A stretch of DNA of 64,000 bases from Sequoia sempervirens (GCA_007258455.2 VDFB02000003.1:45635889-45699888), one strand, 5' to 3'; counted from the first letter of the stretch, positions 36,181 to 48,010 are shown. Notes: generated from the letters alone by a model not told the origin. Numbers and translations are program-made.

Positions 36181-36588
36181 TCAGAAACAAAACCCATGAC
36201 ACCATGGCATCTTCTTCAATATGCTATAGAGGTCACTCACCGTCAGAATGCCCAGGCCATATACCGCATTTGCCACAATCTTGTCGAGGCCTCCAAGGTA
36301 CCACTTTGGGAATATTTCTAGCATCAGACAAAGAATCATTTGCTTAGAAACTTGAATATCAAGCAACGAGGCAACAAAGTGAGGGAAGACGTCAATATTG
36401 ACCCTATATTTATCCTCATACTCAATGCAGTCCCTTCCAAGAACCCACTTCATCGCTATTATGGCCAACAAATGCTTGTTCTTGGTCATTCTCTTCAAGC
36501 GCCTATTCAAGATTTCACCTAAGAATGTTATATCATACTTGTTGCTAATCAGCTTGATTGGCGTATTCATGATGCTAGCTCTACTCAA
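36181..36588 (-). CDS. Possible antisense ORF of E2
   Basis: An uninterrupted 135-residue minus-strand frame between integrase and the extra sense ORF. It is mixed hydrophobic/basic with a natural-looking composition: YDITFLGEILNRRLKRMTKN, then AIIAMKWVLGRDCIEYEDKY and FPHFVASLLDIQVSKQMI. Antisense ORFs between integrase and the 3' LTR are known from several Tat-group elements, so the position is meaningful. The + strand here also reads as a plausible decayed protein (ICHNLVEASKVPLWEYF), so the coding strand is uncertain. Family not recognised. Confidence 0.35.
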   Translation of the reverse strand: MSRASIMNTPIKLISNKYDITFLGEILNRRLKRMTKNKHLLAIIAMKWVLGRDCIEYEDKYRVNIDVFPHFVASLLDIQVSKQMILCLMLEIFPKWYLGGLDKIVANAVYGLGILTVSDLYSILKKMPWCHGFCF

Positions 36589-36652
36589 CTACCTGATGCA
36601 AATTCTACCCAGCTACCTAATGCCAATTCTAACCAACTGCCTAATACCAATT
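36581..36652 (+). repeat. 24-bp tandem repeat, three units
   Basis: Units start at 36581, 36605 and 36629, each CTAC(T/C)CA(A/G)CTACCT(G/A)ATGC-AATT-like. On the + strand they translate to an eight-residue repeat (STQLPDAN, STQLPNAN, SNQLPNTN). Confidence 0.9.
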
Positions 36653-37524
36653 CTTGCTAATTGCTAAGTGTGATTTTGTTGTTGTCTAAGGGCCTATTTA
36701 TAGAAATAGCCATGATATCTAAGGTATCTGTGTGCCAATAGCATGATGCTAATCGAGTACTAACTTGAAAATTCCACCAAGAACCTGCTTGAATTTCCCA
36801 CCCACTTGCATCTACCATGTACACCTCGTTGCATGCGAAGTTAAGTAGATCTAATTAATTAGCATAAGCCAAAGGTAGTCTTTGGTGGTAGTCTGCACAA
36901 CTAGATGCTAATGTGTCTCATTGCAAGAATGTTTCAAACTCCAAGGATGAATGCAAATCTTTTCAAGTACTCATTGTGTATTTTTCTTAATCATTCTCTT
37001 TGAGATATTAATTGCCAAAGCATGTGAAAGCTTAAAAACACCTTCAATCGCTGGCTCAATTTCCCAAGAAAATTGCACCGTAGGAAATCATTACTAAATG
37101 TCATTATGAATTCTTGTCTCTTCAAAATGGCGAGGAATTCATTTTGCACAAGCAAAAGAGTTGGCAGTACATGCCAAATTTAAAGCTAAAATGCAACCAT
37201 TGTTTTTCACCCCAAGAAAGAAATAGCTAAGTATTGCATGCAAGAAACTAACATTGTAAAAAGATTCCTGAGTACACTATCCAAAGCAAGGAGTTTGAGT
37301 GCAGAATTTCTAAGGAACACCATTGAATTGCAGCAAGTTTGAGCATAGTAGAAATCCACAACAGAAGGAAAGTGCCCCAAAATCCTCAGATAGAAGTGCA
37401 AGGAGAGGCAACACAAATCTTGTTTGATGCCATGCACACAACACGCATGGATAATATTGTCGGTGATACCTCTTACGATTTTCCTGGAATACCAGAGAAG
37501 TCAGAGTGAATTCACACGCGGGCC

Positions 37525-40500
37525 ATGGAAAAGCAAAAAAATCACAGGGACCAGATCCAAATAAAGGAAGAATGGGATAACATTCATGATCTCATCCTCA
37601 GAAAGAACCCTAAGACTCTTAGGGAGGTGACCTATGAAAGATTGAAGAAGAATAGTGACCCAGATTATTTGGCACAAAAGTAATGGTTTAGCAGGCTTCC
37701 ACAGTATATGGTCCCTTTTGTACATTACTGTCCATAACTAGTCGACGAGGGCATTAAGCATTTTAACCCAATTACCAACACCATCGAGGGTCGAGAGCTA
37801 AGAGTCAACATCAACATAGAAGCTATGTGGAGAATGCTATGCATCCTTGTAAAAAACTCTAAAGTGGATGAGATAGAGTCATTCACTCCAGCAAAGGGGG
37901 AGAAAATATGGACAACCAAAGATTTTTCTTTGGATTTTTATAACAAAGAAACCAAAAGGTCCAGGGAAGATTATAAAAATCCACCGAAGATTCCAGCAGC
38001 ACACAATGCTTTCCCCGTGGACATGTAGGATGCCTTCTCAATGATGGCATTTGTTTGTGGCCTAGACACCGACAAATATGTTCAGGAGTTTCAACTAGGT
38101 TTGGCATTTCAGTTGTGTAGGAAACATTCCTTATTCTGGTATGACTTCACATAAGTCATCATTGGGGAGATGCTAAGACAAATAAGGGAATACAAAACAC
38201 ACCAGAGGTTTAGATTTCCTTCTCTCCTTTCCCATATCTTTTTGCATCAGAACCTTGACTTCTTCAAAAAACATGTGAGGTTGGCTATGTTTAATGAAAA
38301 GGGAATAAGAAGGCCTATTTCTATATGGACTCCTCTCCTCTCCACAACTTATGACTATTATGCATTCTCAAATTATTTATTGACTCTGATTCTACAAGAA
38401 TTGAGTGAGGATGGTGGAATTTATTGGCTTTATATCAACTAGAATGGGTATATGTAGGGTTTCACTCTGAAGTGTGATTGGTTTCTCAGAGAGGATTTCA
38501 CATTCATTTGGATGTGTGGATCTACTGAGGAACCGTTCTAGCTCCCAGCATGTGTCACAAATAGGGTGTTGGCCCTTGAAATGTTCTGGAAAGTGTCAAT
38601 TATTGACTATACCTTTTGCAGAGGGAAGGCCAAGAAGAAAGGATTTTTCCTCTACCCACTGAACTTCAAAATGGTGATAATGGCCAAGAAGCAGACTCAT
38701 AAGCTGCTTGAATAAAAGATGGCTCAACTGGGGTTAGTGTTGATTTGTGACAAATGGTAGTACAACACTGATAATGACTTGGGAGGCACAAACATTAGGG
38801 TAATTCACAACCCCCGACCTTACTGGGAAAAGCGGCAGAATCCACTGATGGATTAGGATGATCTATTGATTTACCTTGTTCACATTCCCATAGAGGATAG
38901 CAAGCCGCCATGGCTTAAGTTCACTTTCCTTTGGTGAAGTATAATAAGAAGCGCCAAATCGGGGTTTCCCTTTGTAATGATTTGGTAAAGAATTTTAACT
39001 GGAGCAACGAAAGGATTATGGATTTCTAGGTTTACCGACAAGAGATCCAATGCCCCAATACCCCTTATCAAGGCTTAGAGATGGATGACAAACTTGATAA
39101 GTTGTGGAACAACAAGCATGAGGATTTTGACACAAGCGATGATGAGGATGTAGACCCGGAGGAAGCTGAAAAGCATACATGGAAGGGGAAGTAGAAAGAA
39201 AAGCAAGTGAAGATGGGCACAGTGCAGAAGAATAAACAAGTAACATAGCCTAGCATAACCACTTCGAAGCTGTGGGTGAATATATCATGCTCAAGATCCT
39301 CGCAAACACGCACATGGGCTGTGAAAAAACCTAGAGTTTCCCAATGAAAATAGTCAGAAGCCATAAAGGTGGAAGATTCCCCACCAACCAAAAGGAAACA
39401 CACAGATGTGGCTTCTGGAGAAGGTTCACAGGAGCCCGCAACAAGCCAAGAGACTGCAATGGGCCAGGGATCGCAATCATCTGCACTGCATGTATCTTTC
39501 GCTCCCTCTTTTCTTGCTTCACAATCTTTGGTTCCTCTTGTTATCTCCAAGTCACCCATTACTTCAAGTGTTAGCCATTCTTTTTTTGCTTCTGCCACAA
39601 TGGTTGTGGGAGGTTTCTCCTAGTTCTCCCAAGTAGGGCAATCATTTTTCTTATAAATTGTAGAGCCACTTAAATTTAGTGTTTTAGATAGTGCTTGCCA
39701 ATAAAACATGTTCAAGGCACCAAAGTTCACATTTCCCTTTACTCCTCCTCAAACCTTTCCACCATTCATCGAAGCCCAATCTGTAGCCACCATTGATACC
39801 CATCTTGCTACTACTATATCGGCCCCAACCTAGTTCACCTAGCAGATGGAATCCACCATGACTCCACTACTTCCACTGCACCTAATGAGTCCTCCTGCTA
39901 GTTCACATACCGGGCTTTGGAATATTCCCCAATTTTCCCCACTAACAGTCTCTCTTCCAAGGAATAAGTCACCCAGAACCACTACCCTCTCATTCCCTTT
40001 TGATTTTCCTCCTGGTGTACCCTTCGCAGGCAAGCTCATTAGGTTGCCAGTAGAATTTTTTGTCGAAAGACAATAAAAAAAAAAAAAGGAATGGGCTATT
40101 AGGATCCAAAAGAAAAAGGCCAAGGATGCTTAAAGGAAAGCAAAGCCAAAGGTGTAGACACTTTTCAATGAGGCTTAGCAATCATTTCATTTCACAACCA
40201 TGCATCCAACCATCATCAAACTGAAGGGAGAGATTTAACCAAAGGATTACAACATCTATGTTATGGGGCTTGATCTAAGTGTAGCCCGACCACAGGATAA
40301 GGTTGAGCTCATGGAGGAGACACAACGAGTGGTGACCACCAACTTCCTCAAGTCTGGTTTCCAGCTAAAGAAGAAGCAAGAAGAGCTCAAAAATGTTAAG
40401 GAGAGGATAGAGGTCCTAATGGCAAAGGACAAGAAAAGGGATGCAAAATTTGCACGCTTATCACAATAAGTGGGGGCAGAGTGGGACAGACTCCAGAAGG

Positions 40501-42400
40501 AAATCACAAATTTCCAAGCCCAAGATTCCAACCTAGTCACCAAATTACAGTAGAAAAACCAAGAATTACAGGATCAGTTGGCTCGAGAAAAAGATGAAAT
40601 GCAACAAAGTAATGAGGAGTTTCAGCATCAAAGCGCTCAATTAGAGCAAAAAATGCAGCAAAAGGATGTGTACCTTGAGGGAAGAAAGGCTCAATTTGAG
40701 AAGGAAATCTAGGAGGTAAGGCTCAACCTAGATATAGAATCTGCAAGTAGACACTAGGCCGAAGAAAAATGGCTTACCAATTTGAAAAGCTTGCAAGAGT
40801 AACTTTCCATTGCGGACAAGAGGATTGGAAAACTGACGCAGGATGTTGGGTCGAGGGATACTAAAATTATCTTTTTGAAGAATCTTCCCCAATCCCCTAC
40901 TACCTAGTCGGACCTACTTCAAGTATCCCAATGACTATATGTCTCATACTGGGAAAAGGTCAAGGCCTTCTACCTGATTCTTTAGCCGACGCTTCAGTTC
41001 ATAATGGAAGCAACAAGTTTAGGTAGGGAATTTTGTGGAACTATTGAGTGGTTCTCATAATTCATTGTAGAGAAGGTTCTTGAGGTAGAAATTTTTTGGG
41101 ATCATAGGGTATGTGTAGGATCATCATGGAAAAAATAGGCCCTTAAGTGGAAAAAAAATTAGAAAAATCAGAGTTAGGAAACTTGATGTAAAAATTTGAA
41201 TAAGTTATCTATATTATTTCAAAAATATGTAAGAATATAATCTGTAGCAAATTGAATTTAGTTTCTAAACTACTAGGTTTATTTAAAAAATAAATAAATC
41301 TATTTGGTAAAAATTTGAAATTTTAATGCACTAGTACTTAAATTTTAGGGGAAAAAGAAGAAGTAGGTGTCTGTTTGACCACCCTAACCACAATAAAATG
41401 ATAATATTTTTTTTATAATATTTTAGATATAAGTAGAGGAATCATTTCTTGATGTGATGCATATTTTTTTGTAATTTTTTAAATTACAAATTTTAAATAA
41501 TATAAAAACTCGTATGTCTGACCACCTTAACTTGGTCAAAACTTCATGATTTTCTTTTTTTTTAATCCTATAGTATGCAAAGCATAGAATTTGACACATG
41601 TTTTGGATCCAAAAAATGTGATACCATTTGAAAGATATAAATGATTTTCAATTGGCCTATCAATCAGGACTTTAGTCGTAATTCAAATAAAAAATGAATA
41701 ATAATTATTTATTAAATTTAAAATAAAGCATAATTTATATTGGCTGAAAGCTGAGAATCTCCTTTAAAAACAATTTTTGTTTCATCAATTTTGGGTAAAA
41801 AAAAGTCATTAGCCACATGGGCCATCATATCACTTACATATCGCCACTTTTTGGCCCATCATGATCCTGCACATACCTGATAAGTTATACACAGTGTCGA
41901 ATGAGGACTTAGTGTGCGCGAAGATTGAGGACTGGAAGTCACCTACCAAAACAACAAAGGAGTTCGTCCACTACCACACAACCATCCTCCATGCTAGTGA
42001 GTACGTTTCCACACTAGGTCAAACTCATGTGGGCCAAATTCTCCCAGCTAACTCAGATGGGCCTACCCTCCCCGTTTCTTTCCGATGACTTGGTGGCCAT
42101 TGTGGAGAAAATTGTAGCGAAGATTGAAGAGAAGCAGTAGGACAAATCTGATTTTCAACACTTCATCCAACCCCCTACTGTAAAGGATATTGAGGGCATC
42201 ACTCATCAAATAGCATGGCTACTCTTTCAACTTGAGTTTGGGGCTGGTATATCCACAATGCTTCTATACAAAGAAGTGATCAATCTATACAGAGCGCAAG
42301 AGAATCTATGTGACATATCGATGCCATCTGAGGCCGACTAGCTGCCTCTGCAAACTGCTCTCTCCAAGCTTTGATTGTGTTGCCCAATGGATAAGCCTTT
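37525..42400 (+). pseudogene. E2 extra 3' ORF with long coiled coil
   Basis: Begins about Met 37525 (MEKQKNHRDQIQIKEEWDNI) and stays in one frame through several stops to beyond 38,860. Features: GRELRVNINIEAMWRML; a segment with FPVDM and FVCGLDTDKYVQEFQLGLAF; HQRFRFPSLLSHIFLHQN; and GIRRPISIWTPLLS. From about 39,050 it is acidic, then Pro/Ser/Thr-rich. From 40,263 to 41,000 it is a long Gln/Glu/Lys coiled coil (KKKQEELKNVKERIEVL, QLAREKDEMQQSNEEFQ). MITE copy B interrupts it at 41107-41877. It resumes (DKLYTVSNEDLVCAKIEDWK, VKDIEGITHQIAWLLFQLEF) and reaches the 3' LTR. Function unknown; retroelement-borne, since it lies between integrase and the 3' LTR. It resembles the ORFs at 14.4, 46.4 and 56.6 kb. 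Confidence 0.7.
41107..41877 (+). mobile_element. MITE-like element copy B
   Basis: 771 bp, starting GGGTATGTGTAGGATCATC and ending GATCCTGCACATACC: a terminal inverted repeat of about 22 bases. It inserted into the extra ORF of E2, whose protein sense continues on both sides. Flanks CATA and TGATA give no clear duplication. It matches copies A and C over its length. Confidence 0.88.
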
Positions 42401-42538
42401 GGTCTGCGAACAAATTTTTTTTGGGTTCCTCATTTTGTAGGCAAAACGCCCCTGGTAGTCAACAAAATTTGTGGATGTAAATTTCCTTGAGCTCTCTTTG
42501 GGTTATTCTTATTTTTCTAAGTTTGACTCATGCTTTAT

Positions 42539-43288
42539 GGGTATGTATAGGATCATCATGGAAAAAACAGGCCCTTAAGTGGTAAAAAAATCAGAAAAAT
42601 TAGAGTTAGGCAACTTGACATAAAAATTTGAATAAGTTATCTATATTATTTCAAAAATATGAAAGAATAGAATCTGTAGAAAATTGAATGTAGTTTCTAA
42701 ACTACTAGGTTTATTTAAAAGAGAAAAAGTCTATTTGGTGAAAATTTGAAATTTCAATCTAGTAGTACTTAAATTTTAGGGAAAAAATAAGAAGTAGGTG
42801 TCTGTCTGACCACCCTAACCACAATAAAATGATAATATTTTTTTATAAGATTTTAGATATAAGTAGAGGACTCATGTCTCAATGTGATGCATATTTTTTT
42901 GTAATTTCTTTTCAAGTAAATAATTAATTATGAATTTTTTATTACAAGTTTTAAAAATATAAAACTCATATGTCGACCACCTTAACTTGGTTAAAACTTC
43001 ATGAAATTTAATTTTCTTTTTTTAATCCTATAGTATGAAGCATAGAATGTGACACATGTTTGATTCAAAAAATGTGATACCGTTTGAAAGCTATAGATGT
43101 TTTTCAATCACCCTATCAATCAAGACTTTAGTCGTAATTCAAATAGAAAATGAATAATAATTATTTATTAAATTCAAAGTAAAGCGTAATTTATATTGGT
43201 GGAAAACTGAGAATCTCCTTTAAAAACTTTTTTTGTTTCATCAATTTTGGGTAAAAAATCTCATCATCCACATACCCTACATATACCC
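42539..43288 (+). mobile_element. MITE-like element copy C
   Basis: 750 bp, starting GGGTATGTATAGGATCATC. The right end (CCTACATATACCC) is shorter or rearranged compared with copies A and B. TTAT flanks both sides. The 5' LTR of E2 shows the empty site with a single TTAT (GCCTTATATATTTG at about 28,316), so the insertion and its 4-bp (or 3-bp) duplication can be read directly. Confidence 0.88.
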
Positions 43289-43340
43289 TTATATATTTGA
43301 ATATCCTCAAGCCCCTTTTTGATGAGATTTTCTTGTTTTT

Positions 43341-43754
43341 GCCACGTGTCTTCCAGGCACTCTCTGCAAGGATTTCTTCCTTCACTCTTCTTCTAGTCCC
43401 TACCATGCTTCCACGTGTCAACACCGCCGACACTTGAAGACTACTTCCCTTCACTTTTCAATTGGGCCCTGTCTACATGCCATGTAGCATCTATCCACGT
43501 TTACTTTTTGGAAGACCCCACAGTCAGTGCTAACAATGAAAACTTCTCCATGTGTCTTCCCTACAAATGTTTTCATAGCAAGGAGGGAGGAATGAACCAC
43601 AGGCCCCAACCTATTGCCACATGTCTCCTCAATGGGGATTTCATTGAGAGGAAGGAAGGAATGAGCAACGAGCCCCGCCATGTTGCCATGTGTCCTAACT
43701 GCCTCCGTGGGTAAGTGACACATGTTTGCATGAGGTCCTGCTGTAACCCCTGCC
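43341..43754 (+). repeat. 69-bp tandem array with G-box cores in E2 3' LTR
   Basis: Cores at 43341 (GCCACGTGTC), 43410 (TCCACGTGTC), 43479 (GCCATGTAGC), 43547 (TCCATGTGTC), 43616 (GCCACATGTC) and 43685 (GCCATGTGTC): spacing 69, 69, 68, 69, 69. The fourth and fifth units are alike along their length. It corresponds unit by unit to 28372-28785. The open frames here (43415-43714 + and 43451-43840 -) follow the repeat and are not called as genes. Confidence 0.85.
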
Positions 43755-44490
43755 ATCATTTGAAGGGGATGCATATGGTTTGAAGGCGACCACATTCCAT
43801 GGCTTGAATCTTTTCTATTGCAATGACCTAAGGAAATCATTACTCTTGATAAGGGAATCTTTTTTGTTACTAACTTGTTTGGTGGTGGGATTGTTTTCTA
43901 TATATACTACTTCTTCCTTTCAAAATTGAGTTTGGAAGATATAGAAAAATTGGGAAAGACACCAGGCCTTTTTGTACTATTTTAGATTATTTTATAAGGC
44001 TCACAGACTATGCCATTTTTCTACCTTTTTGTTTTCTTAAACTATTTGTCAAAACATTATATTGTGCTATTACTATACTGATTTGTTTATTTGTAGAACT
44101 TCTATGATTTCAATATAGGTTTGTTGATTTAGACCATGTCTTTGACTCTTCTTTTCAATAAATGTGTATAGGAGTTATTTTATGTTATTGGATAAATTAT
44201 TTAGGTTTTCATCTTTGATTTCTATTATTCTAGTACTTAGAAGATTGTTGAACAGGCCCTTAAATCACATCCAAAAGATAGATTTATCATGCCTACATCT
44301 ACATCTTGGTGCATCTCCTTAGTTAGATCTTTATTTTTTATATTTTCTTCCTTTTCCCATTCCAAAACCTAAATTTTAGAAGAAGCCAACTTCTTTAAAA
44401 ACCTGTAGGTCACTCAGTTTAGCGCAATTAGTCCCCCCATTAATTGAGTTTCCCATAAGGCTGTTACCTTGTCATTTTTTAGTATCAACA

Positions 44491-45537
44491 AATATTACAT
44501 GCTTAGATGATATTTGGTTTCAATAGAAAACCCCATAAATCCCCTTAGCCATCTAATTCTTGCAAATGCAAAAAATTGGTGTTTAATTAATTTTGGTAGA
44601 AAAGTGATCAACAATTAGATGTGGGAGGTTGGCATCCATCCACTTGCATTTTTAGTATCAATCAATTTTAGCTTCATTGGGCCAAATGTAGAAAATTCAT
44701 CGGAATTGATTCCATATGGTTGAGATCCTACATTTGAGTTACACCTTTTTTATTTGAATGGTTCACCTAGAAATTTTTGGATGTAAATGAAACTTCTACA
44801 TACCTTCAACCTACATGCCTTCAACCTCCATTTGGATCTATACAGTAATATGGCCTCCATCTTCCCATAAAGTTATGCTTAACTAATTTCAAACCTTTCC
44901 TTTTAATTTCTGAAAAAACCAATTGATCTACACCTTGTAGAGAAACCTTTCTAAATTGCATTTGTTGGGTTGGAAGGAGAAAATCCACAAGAGCATAAAT
45001 TGGCCAATTTAGCCAAAAATTTCTTAAAATTTAATATGTGGATACCCAATTAGTTGAAACTACAAGATGAAAAGCTCAAAAAACCCAAACACTTAGCCAA
45101 TTTTAATATTTTAATATTTGGGTGGATAACTAAGGGATAAGAAAGGGAAGACCATAGCACAAAAGCATAGTTGACCCAAATACCCACAAACATCTCTCAG
45201 ATTGGTTTCAATGGTGGAGAAAGAAAGAGTGGCATAATGTGTCAACACTTTTGTGACTTCTACAAGATGATTTCTTTCTAATAATAAAACTCTAGAAGAC
45301 TTATCAATCCATTGGGCATAGGGTCATAGGAATATAACAAAAACTAAAACTAGATTATACAAGAACACAAAAAATTGAAACAATTGTGAACAAAACTCAG
45401 AGAAAAAAAGGGAAAACTAACCTATGAATCCTCCTAATGAGAATGCGGAGTGTGCAACAACACTTCTTGAATAGAAAAAACTACACTAACATGTACATGA
45501 TTTGTTATAATCAATCTAAAAAATAAGGTTTGAAATA
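44491..45537. other. Right flank of E2, non-coding
   Basis: AT-rich. Shares the GCCTCCATCTTC-CATAAAG phrase with the left flank of E2 and has weak likeness to 10.9-11.4 kb, consistent with an old dispersed repeat. No gene is supported. Confidence 0.5.
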
Positions 45538-45790
45538 AATCCCATTTATTGGGATTGGAAGAACTTCACCATCTAACCTAAATAGATTAAAAGAATCGGC
45601 TTCTTTGTAGATAGTGATGACATAAGGACCATTCTAAATAACATAAAATTTGGTATGTCCTCCAGGTTTGGCTTTAGCAATTTCCCACTTCAGCACCAAG
45701 TCTCCTTTAAAAACTTGATCTCTTGCCTTATTTTAAAATGTTGTTTAGCTTTCTTTTGATACTCTCCCAAAGAATCTATGATTGATCATC
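45538..45790 (-). pseudogene. Integrase C-terminal fragment of another Ty3 element
   Basis: Minus-strand translation reads LGEYQKKAKQHFKIRQE, then after a shift FKGDLVLKWEIAKAKPGGHT, KFYVI-NGPYVIT, and EADSFNLFRLDGEVLPIPIN. This is the GDLVLKW/LDG-x-x-x-PIPVN pattern of the C-terminal end of Ty3 integrases. No core domain or LTR was found next to it, so it is an isolated scrap. Confidence 0.7.
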
Positions 45791-46385
45791 ATTAGGATGC
45801 ATCATTCCCAATAATTGTGTTGTTCTTATCATTACCAGTATAATCCTCATGTTTCTTTTATCGTCAACAATGTTTTTGATTGGTTAAGCAAGGAAAGGGC
45901 CCTAACCCAAACACTATAGTACAACATTAGAAGAATAGTAGGTAGAAAGAAATAGAAAAAAAGGAATCCCACCAAAATTCCTCCCTTCCACAAGTAAAAA
46001 ACTTAACCAATACCCTTATGATCAAACATAGCAGTTCTATCAGAAGTAGCAAAATAGTTTAACCTATCACAAGTAGCATCCCTTCCATTTAATCTATAAT
46101 ACCTATTAGTATATAACTTAGAGTCCATACTAAAACTAGAAGTACTAGTATCATTACAAACATTAAAGTTCAGGCACCAGTGGCCATTAACAGTTTTATC
46201 ATCCCCAAAAAACCACTAGAATAAACCATCAGAACAAAAAGAACAGAACAACAAAACAAAGCACCATAGTTATGCTTTCTCAATCATCTTCCAGGCAATC
46301 AACAAGTCCTCAATTATGTCATCCACTATTTCCTTCAGATCCATCTTTCCAGAAAAATCAACATCCTCACTCGTCGCTTTTTTCT

Positions 46386-48010
46386 TTTACTACTTTTTAA
46401 TTTTACCCATACCCAATATCATAGCCATTATAGCCCTCTTCATGACAACGTCAACCACTGAGCATAAACTCTTAACTACCTTTTCCAAAGCTTGGATTTT
46501 TTTGTCCTTGTCTTGCTCTTGCATCCCTTTCTCTAAAACTTGTAGTCTTTCCTCCAATCTATTTATATTAGCACCATCCTCAATTTTTCTCTTAACAACT
46601 TTTTCAAGAGCTTGAATTTTGTTGTCCTTATCCTTCTCTTGCATCCCTTTTTCCAAAACTTGCAGTCTTTCCTCCAATATTTTAATTCTCTCATTACCAC
46701 CATCCTCAACATTTTCTTCCTCCTGATCATTTCATTTCCATCCTCTCTTGGTTATCCATTTCATTGCCTTCTTCCTCCTCCCAAGCCACCTCTTGTTGTG
46801 AATCCTCTTCCTTGTCTTCATTACCATTTCCACCATCACTTTCCAAAGTTGAATCTTCCTCCTCGACCGAATCACCACCTAGGCTATCAGGGATCTCCTC
46901 TATGGAAGAATCATTATCCTCCCTCACTTTCTTATCTTTGCTTTCCTATGGGCTATGGGTACTCTTTTCCTCTAGGCTCTATGAATTTTTACTACTTTCT
47001 TGCCCCTTCAAAGTCACCATTTCTAGTCTCTTAGACCTTCTACTGATTGGATTTGATCATTTTGTCTCATTTTCATCAGTTATAGTGATCGTGTCTACCT
47101 CTTCCCCCAATTCATGAATAATCAAATTTTCCTCTTCTTTTTAGCCCCTAGGTCCATAGAAACATCCCTTCTTTTTTTTGGTGTAACCGTTAGCAGATCC
47201 TTCCACACTAAATCATCAGGTTTAGAAGACTTCTTACTAGGGTTTTTGGCCAGGGAATGGGGTTGGTCTTCAATAAGCTTAATTTTCAAAAAGCTTTGAG
47301 ATTTGGGGTTTTTGAGGAATTTGAGGGCTGGGTTTCTCTGCAAAGTATTGGCCAACATGAATTTTCATATGACTCTTATAAGTCCCTAATGTAACAGTGG
47401 GTTGGCTCCATGCATTAAACTCTGGTTCAAGGAAGAGAATAAAAAGAATGGAAGGTTAAATTTTTCAAGATGTCCTATGTCATTGAGAATGGGGAAATGA
47501 TACCCGTGGATGGATTGGAAGTGCCCCTCAAGGGTAAAATACTTCATTACAATGAAACAAACATTATGATGCGGGGTTAGAAGCTTAATCCTAGAGTAGC
47601 CATTTTGAAATCTTTCAGCTTTTTCTTTTTCTTCAAAGAACTTCTCAATCTAATCTTGATACTTACCATTATTGACCTTGGCCACCTTCATTCCCTCGTA
47701 TGCCAATCCCATCACTTGTGCCATTAGATTTGCATCCACTTTAAACTGAATGCTACCTAGATTAAATTCACCATCCCTCCATGCATTGGAAAACTTGTAG
47801 CTTAGTTTTCCGTTATATCCTTCAATTGCTGCAAAGTATGGGGTGAAACCCACCCTCTCAAAAAGACCCTAGAGCTCCTCATTGTTGTGGAGCGACTCAT
47901 TTTTGTGGGGTTTAGATCACTTACTCGGGCCTCCCATGGTGTTGTCTTGGCTATGGTAATTCTTAGAGATGAGAAGGAATTTTCTTCTATGTCCTTCAAC
48001 ATTCTCAATA
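46386..48010 (-). pseudogene. Decayed minus-strand ORF with acidic region and coiled coil
   Basis: Read from about 48,010 downward: a segment ending LFERVGFTPYFAAIEGYNGK (47,870-47,810), then FKVDANLMAQVMGLAYEGMK and, after a stop, EKFFEEKEKAERFQNGYSRI and HHNVCFIVMKYFTLEGHFQ. Next come a basic stretch (PKKRRDVSMDLGAKKKRK, near 47,130-47,190), an acidic stretch (46,730-46,927), and a coiled coil at 46,390-46,677 that contains a 40-residue tandem duplication (EERLQVLEKGMQE twice). Several stops and shifts. Order of domains and motifs match the extra ORF of E2 and the ORFs at 14.4 and 56.6 kb. Function unknown. Confidence 0.6.
46480..46675 (-). repeat. 120-bp internal duplication
   Basis: Two copies of a ~75-base segment, 120 bases apart (from about 46,490 and 46,610), encode the repeated coiled-coil piece ERLQVLEKGMQE-KDK-KIQALEK. 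Differences are few, suggesting expansion late in the life of the gene. Confidence 0.85.

Larger units (their letters stand above)
28255..44490 (+). mobile_element. E2: giant Tat/Ogre-like Ty3 retrotransposon
   Basis: LTRs at 28255-29521 (1,267 bp) and 42470-44490 (about 1,270 bp after removing MITE copy C) begin TGTGGAT and end TATCAACA or CATCAACA. The interior is ~12.9 kb. Flanks GATAC and AATAT fit a 5-bp duplication changed by G-to-A and C-to-T. Order: primer site, gag, protease, an RNase H-like domain, RT, Ty3 RNase H, integrase, a tandem-repeat spacer, a possible antisense ORF, a long extra sense ORF, 3' LTR. Length, primer site and the second RNase H point to the Tat group. Coding parts carry many stops. 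MITEs B and C inserted later. Confidence 0.88.
42470..44490 (+). repeat. E2 3' LTR, carrying MITE copy C
   Basis: Starts TGTGGATGTAAATTTCC and ends TTTAGTATCAACA. Subtracting copy C leaves about 1,270 bp. Roughly 85-90% like the 5' LTR by eye, so E2 is an old insertion. Contains the same 69-bp array, with two CACGTG cores intact. Confidence 0.92.

Noticed and set aside
39068..39636. Several overlapping frames on both strands (up to 176 codons).
   Set aside because: They are shadows of the decayed extra ORF of E2, which reads in the + direction through this part with Pro/Ser/Thr-rich sense.
46764..47117. 117-codon Ser-rich + strand frame.
   Set aside because: It is the reverse complement of the acidic and coiled-coil part of the minus-strand ORF.
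45538..48010. Joining the integrase tail (45.5-45.8 kb) and the coiled-coil ORF (46.4-48.0 kb) as one minus-strand Tat element.
   Set aside because: The order would be reversed compared with E2: the extra ORF would precede integrase. No LTR pair was found, so they are listed separately.
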